Positions 45,540 through 57,841 of a stretch of DNA of 64,000 bases are shown piece by piece. The notes under the pieces were generated by a model. The model was given only the letters and a program-made list of their open reading frames with translations, did no database searches and was not told the origin of the DNA. Made by a program: the position numbers and the translations under genes. Location of the stretch: the NCBI GenBank assembly GCA_014529385.2, contig CM043963.1, forward strand, positions 1,120,001 to 1,184,000, read 5' to 3'. The DNA comes from Adiantum capillus-veneris. Taxonomy: Eukaryota; Streptophyta; Polypodiopsida; Polypodiales; Pteridaceae. How positions within the stretch are numbered: position 1 is the first letter of the stretch; each line of letters opens with the position of its first letter.

Positions 45540-48500
45540 ATGAGGGGTAAGTTTCTAACTGTGGCGAGAAGTATTTTGAATATCACTTTGGTCACCACCA
45601 AGGTCATAAGGAGCACGACAACACAAGGAGATCTGGGAACTTTCGGGAACAAAAACACTAACACTGACCACACTAGACCTTCAAATCCTACCAAACTTGA
45701 ATCAAGGGCTCATATCAAGTAGGAGAACACATTGGTGGGCTCACATGTGAAAAATATGCCAGAAAAGATGACTTAGTATCTTCGGCACACCGAAGATAAA
45801 GGGGCCAAATTTGGACCAAATTTGACATATGTGTTGAGGCCATCATATTGAGGAACTGTGGAGAATAAGGGGTGCGATGATTGGAGTCCCAACCATGAGG
45901 ATAGAGTAAAATGACCATAGCTTCATCCCAAAGCGACATTTTGCGTACCATAGTGAAAAATATTGACCCGTTTGACCTCAAACTCAAGGGGGACAGTCTA
46001 TACATTACACTTGACCTTTACTAACCTTCAGTGGACACAGAGCTACTGGCTAGTGACTCTAAGTCAAGCTCACCTCAAAAGAGGACCATCAACCTCATTG
46101 CGGGCAACACCAAGTGCAAGAAACACAACCAAGGCTATCACCCACCATAACTAACATAGTAGAAGCTAGATAGGGCAAGATTAGGGCCTAAGTGACAATA
46201 AAGTGATGATATTATTTTAGGTTCTCTCTCCTCCACTTCGGGAGATCCAAAGAAGAAGACCATGAAAGAAAAGTTGGCCGAGCTTCCTCCACATCAGATA
46301 GAGGAAGAATCACTAAAAGAAGCAAATGTCACATGGCTTGCCAAGGAACACGTAGAGAGTCAACATGCCACCCTCTACCATGGCACATTCAAAAGTGCAC
46401 AAGGAGCCAGAGTAGAAGTCCAAATGATGCCAAAGGAATCTCAAGACCTTGCCAAAGAAGATGCAGTCATGCCACTTTGGGAGAAGATCAGCTTCAAGGA
46501 CTACATAGAGATGGAACCCTCTGGTGTGGATTATAAGAGGTCCTATGAGCTCCTACACAACATCATAGATCAAGAATGCAGGGCAACCATTTTAGATTTG
46601 AATGGCTCCCAATAAAAGTAAACATCGTAGAGGATCAAGTCGTAGATGCCCTAAAACTGCAAAAAGGAGTAAAACTGATGAGATATTGTCAGCTACCCAC
46701 AATTGGCATTTTCACCAGTAGATCTACTTCATTCTTTGATCTAAAGCAAAGAGAGAGAGAGAGCGGGCACTTCGGCTCCATTACCAGCATTTCCATTTCA
46801 CTGCAAAGAGGCCTCCCAGATACACGGGTTTCAAATCATGTCGTGGCTTCTACATTCACTCAGGCATCAAAGAAAGAGGGAGTATCTAAAGTGAACCATG
46901 CCCAGTAGGTCTTTAGAACCCTCACCTATGTAAAAAATCTAGAGAACATTACCTTTTTGGGAGCTTCAGAAGTACTAACATGGACATCCTATCATGCTAT
47001 CGGCCAGGCAAAGCATCTACCACCTTCCCCGTAGCAAAATTTATGGCTATGGAAGAAGTACAATCCAAAGCACACCAATGGACACAAGATTGAGGACAAG
47101 GTTGGTCAATGTACCAAGATAAGAGATGACTAGTGCAGCAAAGGCAACCAAAAGCGACAAAGAGGATAAGGAAACTCCTCTCAAAAGAAAGAAAAGAGAG
47201 AAAGAAAAAGCTAAGATAGATGATGAGGAACCCAAGAAGAGGCCAAGATCTACATCACTAGTAGAGGAACCAGTCCAAAAAGTGGCAAGGGTTGAGAGGG
47301 AGCTTGAAGAGGGCTCAAAGGTGACTTTGCAGAGAAATGGAAACCATCGCCCAAAAAGTTCAAAGTTCTATCCAAAAACCCCATGTACAATCTGAATGAT
47401 GATCTTGTGGTAGGGTTAGAACATTCTATCAACAAGGTCAAAGAAAACAGGAAAAAGCACAAGAAAAAGAGTAAAGCCCACCTAGAGAGAGGACTCACCA
47501 CTAGAACAAGTACAGATTGAAGAAGCTCCACACTCTACTTCTCCAAGAGAGCAACCACAACTAGAGAGGACTCACCACCAGAACAAGTACAGATTGAAGA
47601 ATCTCCACACTCTACTTCTCCAAGAGAGCAACCACAACAAGAGGAAAGTGCTCCAAATGTTGGAAATGTAGAAGCACAGACAGAGCCATCCGAGGATCTT
47701 GAAGAGGACCAAGATGATAAACCTGATGAAGCCCTCCCAACAGAGGCTTCGGACACACAAATGGATTAGCCTAAAGAGAGCAAATCAAGAAAGTTGGAAA
47801 TTCTAGACAACATTGATGAGTACACCCAGTTTGCTCATGAAGCGGTGGACCAAATGAAAGAAGAGATCTATGCTTGCCACCAACAACTTCACAATTTGTA
47901 TCAGCGGGCTGTAGTACTCAAGTGAAAGACTCAACATTGCCAACACCTTCAATGAAGAATAAAAAGAAGCAATGGAGATCAAACACAAGGAACTGGAAAA
48001 ACTAACTGCAAAGTCCACAGTAGACTTGGGATCTCTCAAAACAAAGAACCAACAGTAAGAGCAAGAGGTTAAAGAGGCCACCACTAATTTACAAGAATCA
48101 ATTTCCACAATACAAAGGTTGCACCTCCAACTAAGACAACCCAACAATGGCCACACTACAGGGAACAGATGAGGCCTACAAAGCTTTGGAACAGAAGGTT
48201 CAAGACCTAGAAATGGAGTTAAAGCTAGAACATATGTAAATGTCTATTGGATTCATGCAATGGGAAGAAGGATATCAAAGGGAGATAGCACTACTCAAAG
48301 AAGAACTGAGCAAAGCACAAGAGACTGCCAAAGCACATGTATCCACATCGGGGGAAGAACAAGCTAACTCGGAAATGGGAGATAAAGATGCCTTACAGTT
48401 CATGGAATTTGAAGCAGACACCACTCAAGAAGGCAATCTCCTAGAGCTATAGATTCCTCAAGAAGAAGTTAGACCCTCAGCTCAACCAAAAAGGTTAGTT

Positions 48501-49451
48501 GTAGACAAGGAAGCTACATTAAAGACACAAGTGGAAGAGGAGACATAGCAAATCTGGAAAGAGGCAATGCAATGGGAAGAGCGATGGGCATCCTGCACTC
48601 AATCAATGTCAACCTTCTCACAACAGACAATATCAATGACGCATGGCATCAACAAGCTCTCCCCTTCCCATTCATAAATTTTGACGTGCTATAGATCAAA
48701 GAAAGACTGCCAAACGACTTAGAATCCAACACAACAACGACACATCCAAAATGGTGAGAGATATGGCTAAACCGGCACCCTAGGTATCTCATCTTGTATA
48801 CAATTCGCCATCAAATATCAAGCAAGATCCTGTGCAGTGTTCGATACCAAGAGTCAAAAGTTGGCAACAACACTCAATCATCTAGCAAAGAAGGCCAACT
48901 TGGCTCAATTACCCAAGGTTCCCACCACCACAAAGTGGCCCCAGCCATGGAAAACTATATGGTGGACACACTCTCTTCTACTATCTAGCTATTCAGAGGG
49001 ATACCTGACTGGGCTTGTATCATGCTCGTCAAGATATCCAAAATGCTCCTCACCTGCTTACCCAACTTTCTACCGCGTGGAGCAAACAGATGCCGCATGG
49101 ATGTCCTTCCTCGAAGGTAACAAGGGATTGTGCTATGATCTATTAGGCCAACCTTCAGAGGAAGTTCTCCATGGATTCTATGCTCGGGTGATGTTTCTGC
49201 CATCATATTACATACAAACCTTTGAAGAGGCATTCTATACGAACTTCTTCACTTACAAATTCAAAATTTTTGGCCCCGTTATCACCAATTTAAAAGCCAG
49301 GTTTGTTAGCTATTCAACAATCGAGCAAAGGAAAAGAATAAACACGCAATTAATGTCCACAGAGGACAAAGAAATTCATCTCAAGTACCAACAAGGTCTC
49401 AAGCAGCATGCCAGGAGGATTGAAGCAAAAGAAATCCCGACCACTACTTAG
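45540..49451 (+). pseudogene. Unrecognised long ORF remnant between integrase and 3' LTR of Ty3-5
   Basis: Broken plus-strand frames suggest one long protein. From 45540: MRGKFLTVARS. At 46262-46615 a 117-residue frame (LAELPPHQIEEE, SFKDYIEME, ATILDLNGSQ) that a shift continues as IKVNIVEDQVVDALKLQKG. At 47126 a Lys/Arg-rich stretch like a nuclear localisation signal (PLKRKKREKEKAKI). At 47800-48450 heptad-like coiled coil (EAVDQMKEEIYACHQQL; EIALLKEELSKAQETA). At 48837-49451 a 204-residue open end with WPQPWKTIWWTH, FYRVEQTDAAWMSFLEGNKG and KYQQGLKQHARRIEAK. No known domain recognised. It could be an extra or env-position ORF as in some plant Ty3 lineages, or gag of a second element; this is inference. 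Confidence 0.45.
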
Positions 49452-49481
49452 CACCCTAAGTAGCTGTGTGGCGGATGTTAA

Positions 49482-49498
49482 AAGCAAGGAGGGGGGAA
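49482..49498 (+). other. Polypurine tract of Ty3-5
   Basis: AAAGCAAGGAGGGGGGAA directly before TGTTAGATGC; the expected plus-strand primer site. Confidence 0.7.
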
Positions 49499-49910
49499 TG
49501 TTAGATGCTCGGCTAACAAAGACAAAAAAAGAGCATCAAAGGGACACCACTCTCATTTTTATCCCAATTGATTGTATTAAAACCCTTTGTATTAATGAGA
49601 AATCCCACAAAGTCCAAAACCGTTGTAATATTATTGATTGCCAATGAGTGTAAAGGGACCGAAGGCTTCCAAATTTCTTACTTCATGTAGTTCTTAAGCC
49701 TTCTCATTGAGCCCAATTAGCTAGGAATCCATTCTTAAACCTTGGCTAAGCTATAAAAGCAAACTTTTGTAATTTTGAACCTAAGTTTTTGGGGTAATGA
49801 AAGTGAGAGACGTTGCAAAAGCTTACTATGACTCTACTGTTTTCTTCAATCCTTTGTGTCTCTCTTGTACGAGGTTGCATTGCTATTTCAAGCATACGAA
49901 CACATTTACA
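49499..49910 (+). repeat. 3' LTR of Ty3-5 (right edge uncertain)
   Basis: Begins TGTTAGATGCTCGGC after the polypurine tract, with a TATA box (GCTATAAAAGC, about 49748-49758). The end could be ATTTACA at 49910 or a CA up to about 50010. No partner LTR is present to settle this. Confidence 0.6.
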
Positions 49911-50107
49911 GGTGAAAGCTCTTCCATTTAATATAAGTCTTTTGCGATGAGAATGTGTTTCTAGTCGTGCCCGTCTACAAGATGTTTTTGCTCCCTATGC
50001 ACAATGCAGCAAAATTGATTTTTGACCTTAGGAATAGATAGAGCATGTCTTAAAATCTAATATCTAACCAACCCAAATGATTTTCTCATATTAAACTCAT
50101 CATGTAA
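49911..50107. other. Short A/T-rich spacer
   Basis: No feature recognised between the Ty3-5 LTR and the probable start of the Ty3-6 LTR. Confidence 0.3.
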
Positions 50108-50874
50108 TGTGGGAGAATAGACGGGAATAAGGGTTAGAATATAGACATGTGCTTACGTATCTATCTCAACACGGGGCCAATGGTAAAGGGGTCCAAATGA
50201 GAGATGGTATGTCAAAGAGCAAGGATAGCTAATGGAGCTTAAAGACCTTAGGGTTAGCTTCATTAAAGACCTCCAAAGGTTAGTGTTAAATGTCCTTTGA
50301 CCTTAAACAAGCTAGGGATGTGCTTAAGGTGGGAACCTAGCACATCAAGCTTGAGGTGCTTGTTGTGCTTGCTGACTAAGGTGCTTGACATGCTTGCTAA
50401 CTAAGGTTCTTGAGGTGCTTATTATGGTTGCTGACTAAGGTGCTAAGGTGCTCCATGACTAAGGTGTTTGAGGGGTTAAGGCGTTCAAAAAGTCAAAGCA
50501 TATCCCTACTCATAAGGGGGCGAGCCCTCTTTGTAGGAGCTAGAGAGAGAACACACACACCCTCACACAAGGTAAGCTTGGTACAAAGAAATCAACTAGG
50601 ACACTTGTCAAGCTCCTCCTATTGTTGCCCTCATAGTGTGCCTAAAGCCTATTGCTTGGCCTCCCAAGGGGTCCAATGATAATTTAGTTAGTTTAATTAA
50701 TTGTTTTTGCATTTATCAAGTCCTATCTCTCAAAGGGGAAAGGGGGAAACTTGTCCCAAGGCATGTGATTGGCGAGGCTTGAGGAGGTCCAATCAAGTGC
50801 AAGCTAATGCTAGAAGAGGGGGTCGACCAAAGCAAGGAGGGGGCTAGCTTGGCGGGTATACTCTTGCGTGTGCG

Positions 50875-50925
<51 letters not shown>

Positions 50926-51580
50926 ATTGTGTGAGGTGCAAAGTGCAAGAGCTCCATCTCCTTCTCCAAGCTTGTAGAGAATATGAGAGCCTACACCAAC
51001 AATCTTAACTATGGAATGAAAATCCAACCGAGAGCCATGGTCCAATGCTTAAGCTTTCCATCTTCTCCATCTTCATTACTATGCTATTATGTATGCTAAG
51101 CAAGAAGAGTGATGATAAGTGAGGAACTATTTCTTTCTGCTATAAATGTTTCTTCTTCCTCTTCCCTATTCTCATTCCCCGTTAGCTCTCCCCACCTTTG
51201 AGGTGTTTGAGGCCCTGGGATTGAGGCCGGGGATGGTTAATGCTTTCTACCAAGTCAATGTTATGCTCGTGGTGCATGAAGCTTTCCATCTTCATTGCAT
51301 CACCTAGGTCACAAAGGAACACAAAGATTGTATTGTACCAAGTCTCTCTTGATGGAAGAATCTATAATACAAAATCCTATTGGAGGGGGGACCGGCTCCA
51401 CATAAATCCAGTCCTTTGTTGTCAAGTTCTCTAAACTCTCTCCCTTGCAAAAGTATTGTTCATGCCAAGTTAATTAAGTACTATGGTTAGGTTGCTACGG
51501 CTAATTAAGTTCACCCTCTATGTTCTCAAAGTAGTCTCACAAAAATGCTATTCTCAAAGTTCATAGGCCATTTCCATTCA
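50108..51580 (+). repeat. 5' LTR of Ty3-6
   Basis: Probable start TGTGGGAGAATAG, end TTTCCATTCA beside the PBS, about 1470 bp. It has a long alternating purine-pyrimidine/(CA)n tract (50865-50922), the hairpin GGACCGG/CCAGTCC (51389-51414), and short direct repeats of AAGGTGCTTGA near 50380-50470. The start is inferred. Confidence 0.65.
50865..50922. repeat. (CG/CA)n alternating purine-pyrimidine tract
   Basis: TGCGTGTGCGCACGCGCGCG followed by about 19 CA units, with unbroken purine-pyrimidine alternation for about 58 bp. Confidence 0.95.
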
Positions 51581-51581
51581 T

Positions 51582-51593
51582 TGGTATCAAAGC
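51582..51593 (+). other. Primer binding site of Ty3-6
   Basis: TGGTATCAAAGC, one mismatch from the tRNA-iMet PBS. Confidence 0.75.
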
Positions 51594-52015
51594 TATTGGT
51601 TTCTCTTTTCTTGCTTAAGAAGAGAGGTTCTTAAGTTGTCCATGAAAGGCTGGGCCTGTTTATTGCAATAGGGTAAGTGGGACAAGGATCTATTATCTTG
51701 GTTGAGAAGGACTTAGTTTGAGCTACACCGTTGGGAACTATAGTTTTAATAATGGAGTCTCTCGGGGCTTGCCTTTGGCTTAATTATTATTGAGCTACAA
51801 GAAAGCTCAACAGGAACCATAATAAATCGAGCAACGCTAGACCCTCTCTATTAGTCTTTGCAATCAACACTATCTAAACCACGGGTGTGGCTGCTTGAGG
51901 ACCGATTTTCAAAGGTAAAGAAGAGTAGCGACTAAAGTTTTTGAGGGTACCAAAGCACAAAGTAATCTTTACATAAGTTTAATTAGTATGGCTGACAAAT
52001 AACCAAGAGAGTAGA

Positions 52016-52912
52016 ATGAACATTAATAACTTTAATTTTTTACATGAAGGTGCTAATGATGATGCCCCCATGTTTGTTAATGTTCTTGTTACTAGGTTGC
52101 AGCAAGCTATGGGCAACCTTGCTTTGCAAGCCGAAGTTACCCAACAACTTCGTGCTTATGGGATTTCCCTTCCTCTCTAAGAGGAGAGAGAGCTTAGGAG
52201 GCCTCTTGATGAGACCCCCAAAAGAAGACTCTCTCCCACAAGAGAGGACGAATCCAAAGAACAAGAAAGAAACGAACCCCTAAGTTCCTGTGAAGATGTG
52301 GCTCCACGAACATGGTAGTCTAGACGATCACCAACTTCTCCCAAGAGGAAATGGTCAACCCAAAATCCTTCTCCTTGTCACTCTAAAAGGGAAGAGAGTA
52401 AACAAAGGAAGAAAAGAGTAAGAAAGAGGTCACCCTCTTCTCCTTCTTCTTCACCTTCCTCCTCCTTGGACAAAAGCAATAGCTATTCTCTTAGAGAGTA
52501 CAAGATGGGAGGAGATCGCAAATCTTACCCTGCATGTCAAAGGTCCCAAAAGCTCAAGAAGTTCAAAGAGGTAGGAAAGAGTATCTCTTTTTTCACCTAT
52601 GATGGCACCTTTGGTGCTACCGACAAAGTGTTGGCCTTCATCCAACAATTTGATTCGGCCTTTCGAGAAAATCCTCCAAGCTATGCCATGTGGCTACACA
52701 CTTCCAAAAGTTTGCTGGTCAATGGTGGGCTAGCCTTTGTGGCAATGGTGAAGCCCCAAAGACATGGAAAACTCTACGAGTTCCCATCATGAAGCAATTC
52801 CTTACAACCGATGCAAAGGACAAAGTGCTTACCAAATGGCGGAGCTTGAAGCTTCTTTCTCGTGATAGACAAGTATTGGGATTGATATCTCAAGGCTATT
52901 GTATTTCAAAAG
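52016..52912 (+). pseudogene. gag of Ty3-6, 5' part
   Basis: Starts MNINNFNFLHEGANDDAPMF at 52016, with VTRLQQAMGNLALQAEVTQQL and AYGISLPL before a TAA. Then an Arg/Ser/Lys-rich segment, SYSLREYKMGGDRKSYP, and the gag core FFTYDGTFGATDKVLAFIQQFDSAF. A shift leads to MATHFQKFAGQWWASLCGNGEAPKTW and MKQFLTTDAKDKVLTKW. Copia A3 enters after 52912. Confidence 0.85.
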
Positions 52913-53139
52913 TGTTACCATATACATGTGGTAGTGATGTGTGTGAACCCACTAGGACCGTCGGGGCATTTTTCCCCTCTTTAGGAGGTTTTTTCCCCCA
53001 TGCATTGTATATAAGCCCATCACTCTAGGGCTATCTATCTTTCCATTACACACTAAGTAATACACTCTCAATTGTGTGCCTTGAGCTTCCTTCATCTTCT
53101 CCAAGTTGTGTGCGTTTCTCTGCAACCCTAATTCCAACA
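52913..53139 (+). repeat. 5' LTR of copia A3
   Basis: 227 bp, TGTTACC...CCAACA, with a TATATA element at about 53008. Confidence 0.95.
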
Positions 53140-53141
53140 AT

Positions 53142-53153
53142 TGGTATTAGAGC
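53142..53153 (+). other. Primer binding site of copia A3
   Basis: TGGTATTAGAGC, one mismatch from the usual PBS. Confidence 0.8.
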
Positions 53154-53502
53154 AGGTTGCATCCTCTCGGGCTTAGTCGCCAGCAACTCCAGTACACGCC
53201 TGCTCATTTTCTCCAATTTTAGTGAGCTTTGGAAAGCGTTCGTAGGTCGACAATTTTTTTGGAAAACCTCATAGAGCTTAGTCTACTCAAATTTCTCGTT
53301 CGGGCTCATTTTGGCCTTCGTTTCCACTACAGCCAAGTTTGCACATGAAATTTTGTCATTTTGTGCAGAATTTCTATCAGTGCCAAATACTGCATAACAA
53401 GTCCCATACAATCTACTGCGGGTTGTGCTATATAGCAGGTGCTGGTCTCACTCAGTTTCTCCTCATTTCGGGCAGTTTTCACATCACGTGCATGCATTTC
53501 CA

Positions 53503-54413
53503 TGGCTGACAACAACACAATGTGTTCAAGATGTTTGCTGCTGAGGACAGATTGGATGGGGAGAATTACCCTATGTGGGCTTACATGATGCAACATGTTC
53601 TTGTGTCAAAGGGTGTTTGGAATATTGTGCAGGGCATTGAGTACGCCCTGGTTCTGAGGATGTAGGCTATGTTGAGGATGTGGCAGGTCTTGCTACAAGG
53701 ATCTATTAGAGCTGTTTTGCCTACAGTAGAACAAGCTCGTTGGGATGTAAAGGATGTGCAGGCTCATGTGTTGATTGTGTTGTCTGTGAAGCACACCATT
53801 ACTCCTCACATTTGTTCAACGAAATCTGCAAAACAGGCTTGGGATATTCTAGCAGGTCTTTATGCTAGCCGCAATGAGGCTAAAATTTCTTTGCTGCGTA
53901 AAGAGCTGGAATTGAAGATTATGCATGAGGAAGATGATATAGACACTTTTCTTGATGGTGTCAAGGATATCAATGAGCAACTTATTTCTGCAGGTGAAGT
54001 CATTTCAGACAGTTCTCTTGTGTAGATTGTTCTTGATGCCTTACCAAATTCTTACCAGACTTTTGCTAGTACTCAGAGACTTATGACCCAAGAAAATCCT
54101 GAACTTGTCCAGTTTGATGCATTATGTACATTGCTGTTGCAAGAGTCACTTTCCAAAAAAAACAGGCTAGGCAGCATGCAGGTGAACAAGCTTTTATTGC
54201 TTCTCAAAGAAAGGGTGGTCATAGCGATGCATCCACTTCTTATGGTTCTGCTGCGAGTGGCAAAAATTCTGTTCCTAATGCTTTGCTGGCAGCAATTCGT
54301 CTGGAAATTCTGGTGATAAGGGAAAAAAGAATATGCGTTGCCATTATTGTAAAGCTAATGATCACTTGATCAAGCAGTGTCCTAAGTTGAATGCCAAAGA
54401 TGCTAAGAAGAAA
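53503..54413 (+). pseudogene. gag of copia A3
   Basis: ATG at 53503 reads MADNNT and then shifts frame by a small deletion. The other frame gives FKMFAAEDRLDGENYPMWAYMMQHVLVSKGVWNIVQGI. 53669-54025 is open: RAVLPTVEQARWDVKDVQAH, AWDILAGLYASRNEAKISLL, DGVKDINEQLISAGEV, ending in a TAG. The zinc knuckle CHYCKANDHLIKQC begins the next frame at about 54335. Confidence 0.85.
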
Positions 54414-56460
54414 GAGGATGGTTCCATTGCAAATGCTGGTTCCACTGCCATCGTTGAGTCTTTTGTGGAAGGAGACTGTGATGCTAATGTTGATGCAGAA
54501 TGGGATTTTAGTGCAGAGTGCACTTACAATCCTATTGTCCATGATGCATGCATGTCAATTGCTGCAAATTCACATGTGTGGTATTTCGATAGTGGTGCTA
54601 CAAAGCACATTACCTCACATCATGAATTGTTCACCTCTCCCCAGTCTATCCCTCATGGGAATTCATTCACTTGTGCCAACAATGCCTCTTATCCGATTCA
54701 GGGAGTTGGAAAGATTGTTCTTACTGCTGCAAATGGCAGTTCTTTCACACTTGTTGATGCACTTTGTGTAGTTGGGATGAAGAAGAATCTCTTGTCTGTA
54801 TCTGCACTTGCTAGACATGAACTTGTAGTCAAATTTGTGGATGATAGATGTATAATTTATGATCTGAGTTTTGGTGATGAAATTGTTGCCTCTGGCCTTT
54901 TGTGCCATGGGGTGTATAAGCTCACTTTGTATAACAAGTGTGGATAAAATTTTGCAAATGCAGTTGTAGATTCAAGGGCTATTTTAGAAACAAAACTTTG
55001 GCATGCACGTTTTGGTCATCTGAATTTTGCCAGTTTACTGCGTTTGCAAAAATCTGATATGGTTGCTTCTTTGACGCCTCTTGAAGCACCTGTCAAACAT
55101 GTTTGTGAAGGTTGTATTCTGGGTAAAATGCAACGTTCTAAGTTTCCAAAGGATGGTTCGATTAGGGCCACATGCAGGTTGCAGCTTGTGCATAGTGATG
55201 TTTGTGGGCCCATGCAACCTCCATCCTTGGACAATTACCTTTACTTCTTCGTGACTTTCATTGATGATTACACCAGGCATGCATGGGTATTTCCGCTTAA
55301 AGAGAAGTCCGAAGTTTTTATGTGCTTCAAACATTTTCTGGCCATGGCTGAAAATGTATCAAAATGTACTATGGCACCCTCCATTCCGATCGAGAGGGGG
55401 AGTATATGTCTCATGCATTTATGGCATTTTTGGCTCGTTGTGGGATAAAACACCAATTACAATGCCTTATACGCCTCACCAAAATGGGTGTTGCTGAGAT
55501 GAAAAATAGGTCACTTATGGAAATGGCACGATGTATGGTCAAAAATCAAGCATTGCCGCATTTTTTTTTGGCATGAGACCATCATGTGTGCCACTTATGT
55601 ACTTAACTGGTGTCCTACGAAAGCTTTGCAGTCTATTACTACATATGAAGCATGGCATGATAGAAAGCCTTCTATTGAGCACATGCGTGTTTTTGGTTGT
55701 TTGGCATATGCTTTGGTACCACAAACACAACGCAAAAAATTGGATGATAAGGCTCTCAAATGTATTTTTGTTGGTTATAGTGCTGAAAGCAAAGGTTACA
55801 GGTTGTATCATCCCCAAAAAAAAGCGTATTTTGGTTTCACGGGATGTAGTGTTTGTGGAAGATTCTATTCAGCCTTTACTGTCATGTACTAGAGACAGTA
55901 ATGTAAGCTCACAAGACATTTATGACACTTTGTTGCCTCTTTTTAGTGGTGGAAATTTGATTGTAAATTCCAATGAGGCAAAAAACAGTCTATGGGGGTT
56001 TTCAAAAATGTTATTGATCATCATATTAGTGATGCAAATGTGCATGATGTACTTGATGAGGAAAGGGATGAAAATGAGCAGGCTAGAGGTATGCCAAAAT
56101 GGCTGGTGCATACATTGCATGACAGTAAATTGGATGCACCTTTGTCTAGTCGTACTCATTCAGGCTCTTGCCATGCCTCTTATGTATCAGATTGTTATGC
56201 TTTGGCTGTGTCTAGCTTACATGATGTTGAGGAACCTCTCTCTTATGATGAAGCACAAAATTCAAAAAATTGGATGGCTGTCATGCAATCAAAATATGAT
56301 GCACTTATAGAAAATGACACATGGACTTTATGTGATTTGCCTCTTGGCAAAAAGGCCATTGGTACAAAGTGGGTTTACAAGTTGAAATGCAAGCCGAATG
56401 GTGACGTCGATCGCCATAAGGCTCGACTTGTTGCAAAGGGTTATGCATAGAAAAAAGGCA
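54333..56460 (+). pseudogene. Protease, integrase and RT start of copia A3
   Basis: 54333-54947 is open: zinc knuckle, then protease WYFDSGATKHITSHHELF and LVDALCVVGMKKNLLSVSAL. A TAA follows. Then GAG-pre-integrase and integrase in shifting frames (CILGKMQRSKFPKDGSIR, HSDVCGPMQ, FIDDYTRHAWVFPL, AEMKNRSLMEMARC). Next VFGCLAYALVPQTQRKKLDDKA, FVGYSAESKGYRLYHP, and at 55992-56450 the RT start (NDTWTLCDLPLGKKAIGTKWVYKLK). At least five lesions. Confidence 0.88.
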
Positions 56461-56476
56461 TAGATTATGAAGAGCT

Positions 56477-57652
56477 TTGGCTCCCACTTGTCGTATGACT
56501 ACTGTGCATTTTCTATTTGCATTGGGAACTCATTTTGGTTGGGATGAACATCAATCACACATTGTTACTGCTTTCTTGAATGGTGACATATTTGAGGAAG
56601 TTTATGTAACTCAACCTCGTGGTTTTGTCAAGAAAGGAAAAGAGGACAAAGTGCAGAGATGTAAGAAGGCTTTGTATGGGCTGAAGCAATCTCCTCGTGC
56701 TTGGTATGAGAAAGCTGACACTCATTTGGTCAAACAAGGTTTTTGTAACAGTCCAACAGAAAGCACATTGTATGTAAAGTGTGAGGGTGATGTACTTCTC
56801 ATTGTGGTTATTTATGTTGATGATTTGTTGATCACTAGACCAAATGAGAGACATATTGCTGAATTTAAGGTTGATTTGATTGCTACTTTCAAGATTAAAT
56901 ATTTGGGGCTGTTGCATCATTACTTGGGTATACATTTTAAGCAGTGTGATGGTGGTATTGCCTTGGGTCAGAAAAGTTACATAGAGACATTACTATGTAA
57001 GTTTGGACTTGACAATTGCAAACCTATTGCCACTCCCATGGAAACAGGTTTGAAGTTGAGTCTACATGATGCTGGTGATGCTGCTGATGTCACTCTTTAC
57101 CAAGCTGCTATTGGATGCCTCATTTATGTATGTAGCACGAGGCCAGATATTCAATTTGCAGTCTCACAGGTCAGCAAATTTATGCATAGCCTAGGGTCTA
57201 AGCATTGGCAGGCTGTCAAGAGGATTTTCTTCTACCTTAGTGGCACTTTACATCTTGGCTTGTTTTATCGCAAGGGGGGATCATCGCCTCCAGACTTACA
57301 TTCTTTTTCGGACTCAAATTGGGCCGATTGTTTTGACACACGAGTGTCCACAAGTGGTTTTTGTTTCATGCTTGGCAGTTCATGTATGTCATGGTTGAGC
57401 AAGAAGCAACCTACTGTGGCCACTTCGAGTTGTGAGACAAAGTACAGGGCAGTCTTCATAGCTACGGTTGAGTGTGTATGGCTCAAACGCCTTATGGCTT
57501 ATTTGGGTGTTGGACAGGACACTGTCAACACTATCTACACTGACAGTCAGAGCGCATTGGCAGTTGCGAGGAACCCAATTTCCATGCTTGCACAAAGCAC
57601 ATTGAGGTGCATTACCACTATGTCAAGGAGAGGCTCTCAACAGGAGAGATAA
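56477..57652 (+). pseudogene. RT and RNase H of copia A3 (first RT Asp replaced)
   Basis: 391-residue open frame. RT: TAFLNGDIFEEVYVTQPRGF, KALYGLKQSPRAWYEK, IYVDDLLIT (YVDD at 113-116), YLGIHFKQCDGGIALGQKSYIE. The residue where copia RTs carry the first catalytic Asp (M-D-V-K-T-A-F-L) is His here (S-H-I-V-T-A-F-L). RNase H: FSDSNWADCFDT, STSGFCFML, CETKYRAVFIATVECVWL, IYTDSQSALAVARNP. The frame shifts near 57580, so the C-terminus (DLLTKAIS) lies in another frame up to 57765. Confidence 0.9.
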
Positions 57653-57830
57653 TCTTGGATTATGTGCCAACACAGGACAACCTTGTAGATCTTTTGACAA
57701 AGGCAATCTCGTGAGAAGCTCGAAGCTTTCGGCAAATCTTTGGGCTTACTCCCCTTTGTGGACTGATCATGTCCTCAGGGCATGGAGCTTCCCTTTACTC
57801 ATGTGCCAGCTCTTGTTCACCGCATCCCTC

Positions 57831-57841
57831 CAGGGGGGATT
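57831..57841 (+). other. Polypurine tract of copia A3
   Basis: CAGGGGGGATT directly before the 3' LTR. Confidence 0.8.

Larger units (their letters stand above)
40531..49910 (+). mobile_element. Second-type Ty3 retroelement Ty3-5, degenerate, with long post-pol region
   Basis: Protease, RT and integrase C-terminus on the plus strand (40644-43560) are unlike those of the Ty3-3/4/6 family. They are followed by another retropepsin-like ORF (43653-44069), about 4 kb of unrecognised coding remnants and a 3' LTR with polypurine tract (from 49499). No 5' LTR was found. The parts may come from one element with an extra ORF or from two related copies. Confidence 0.6.
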
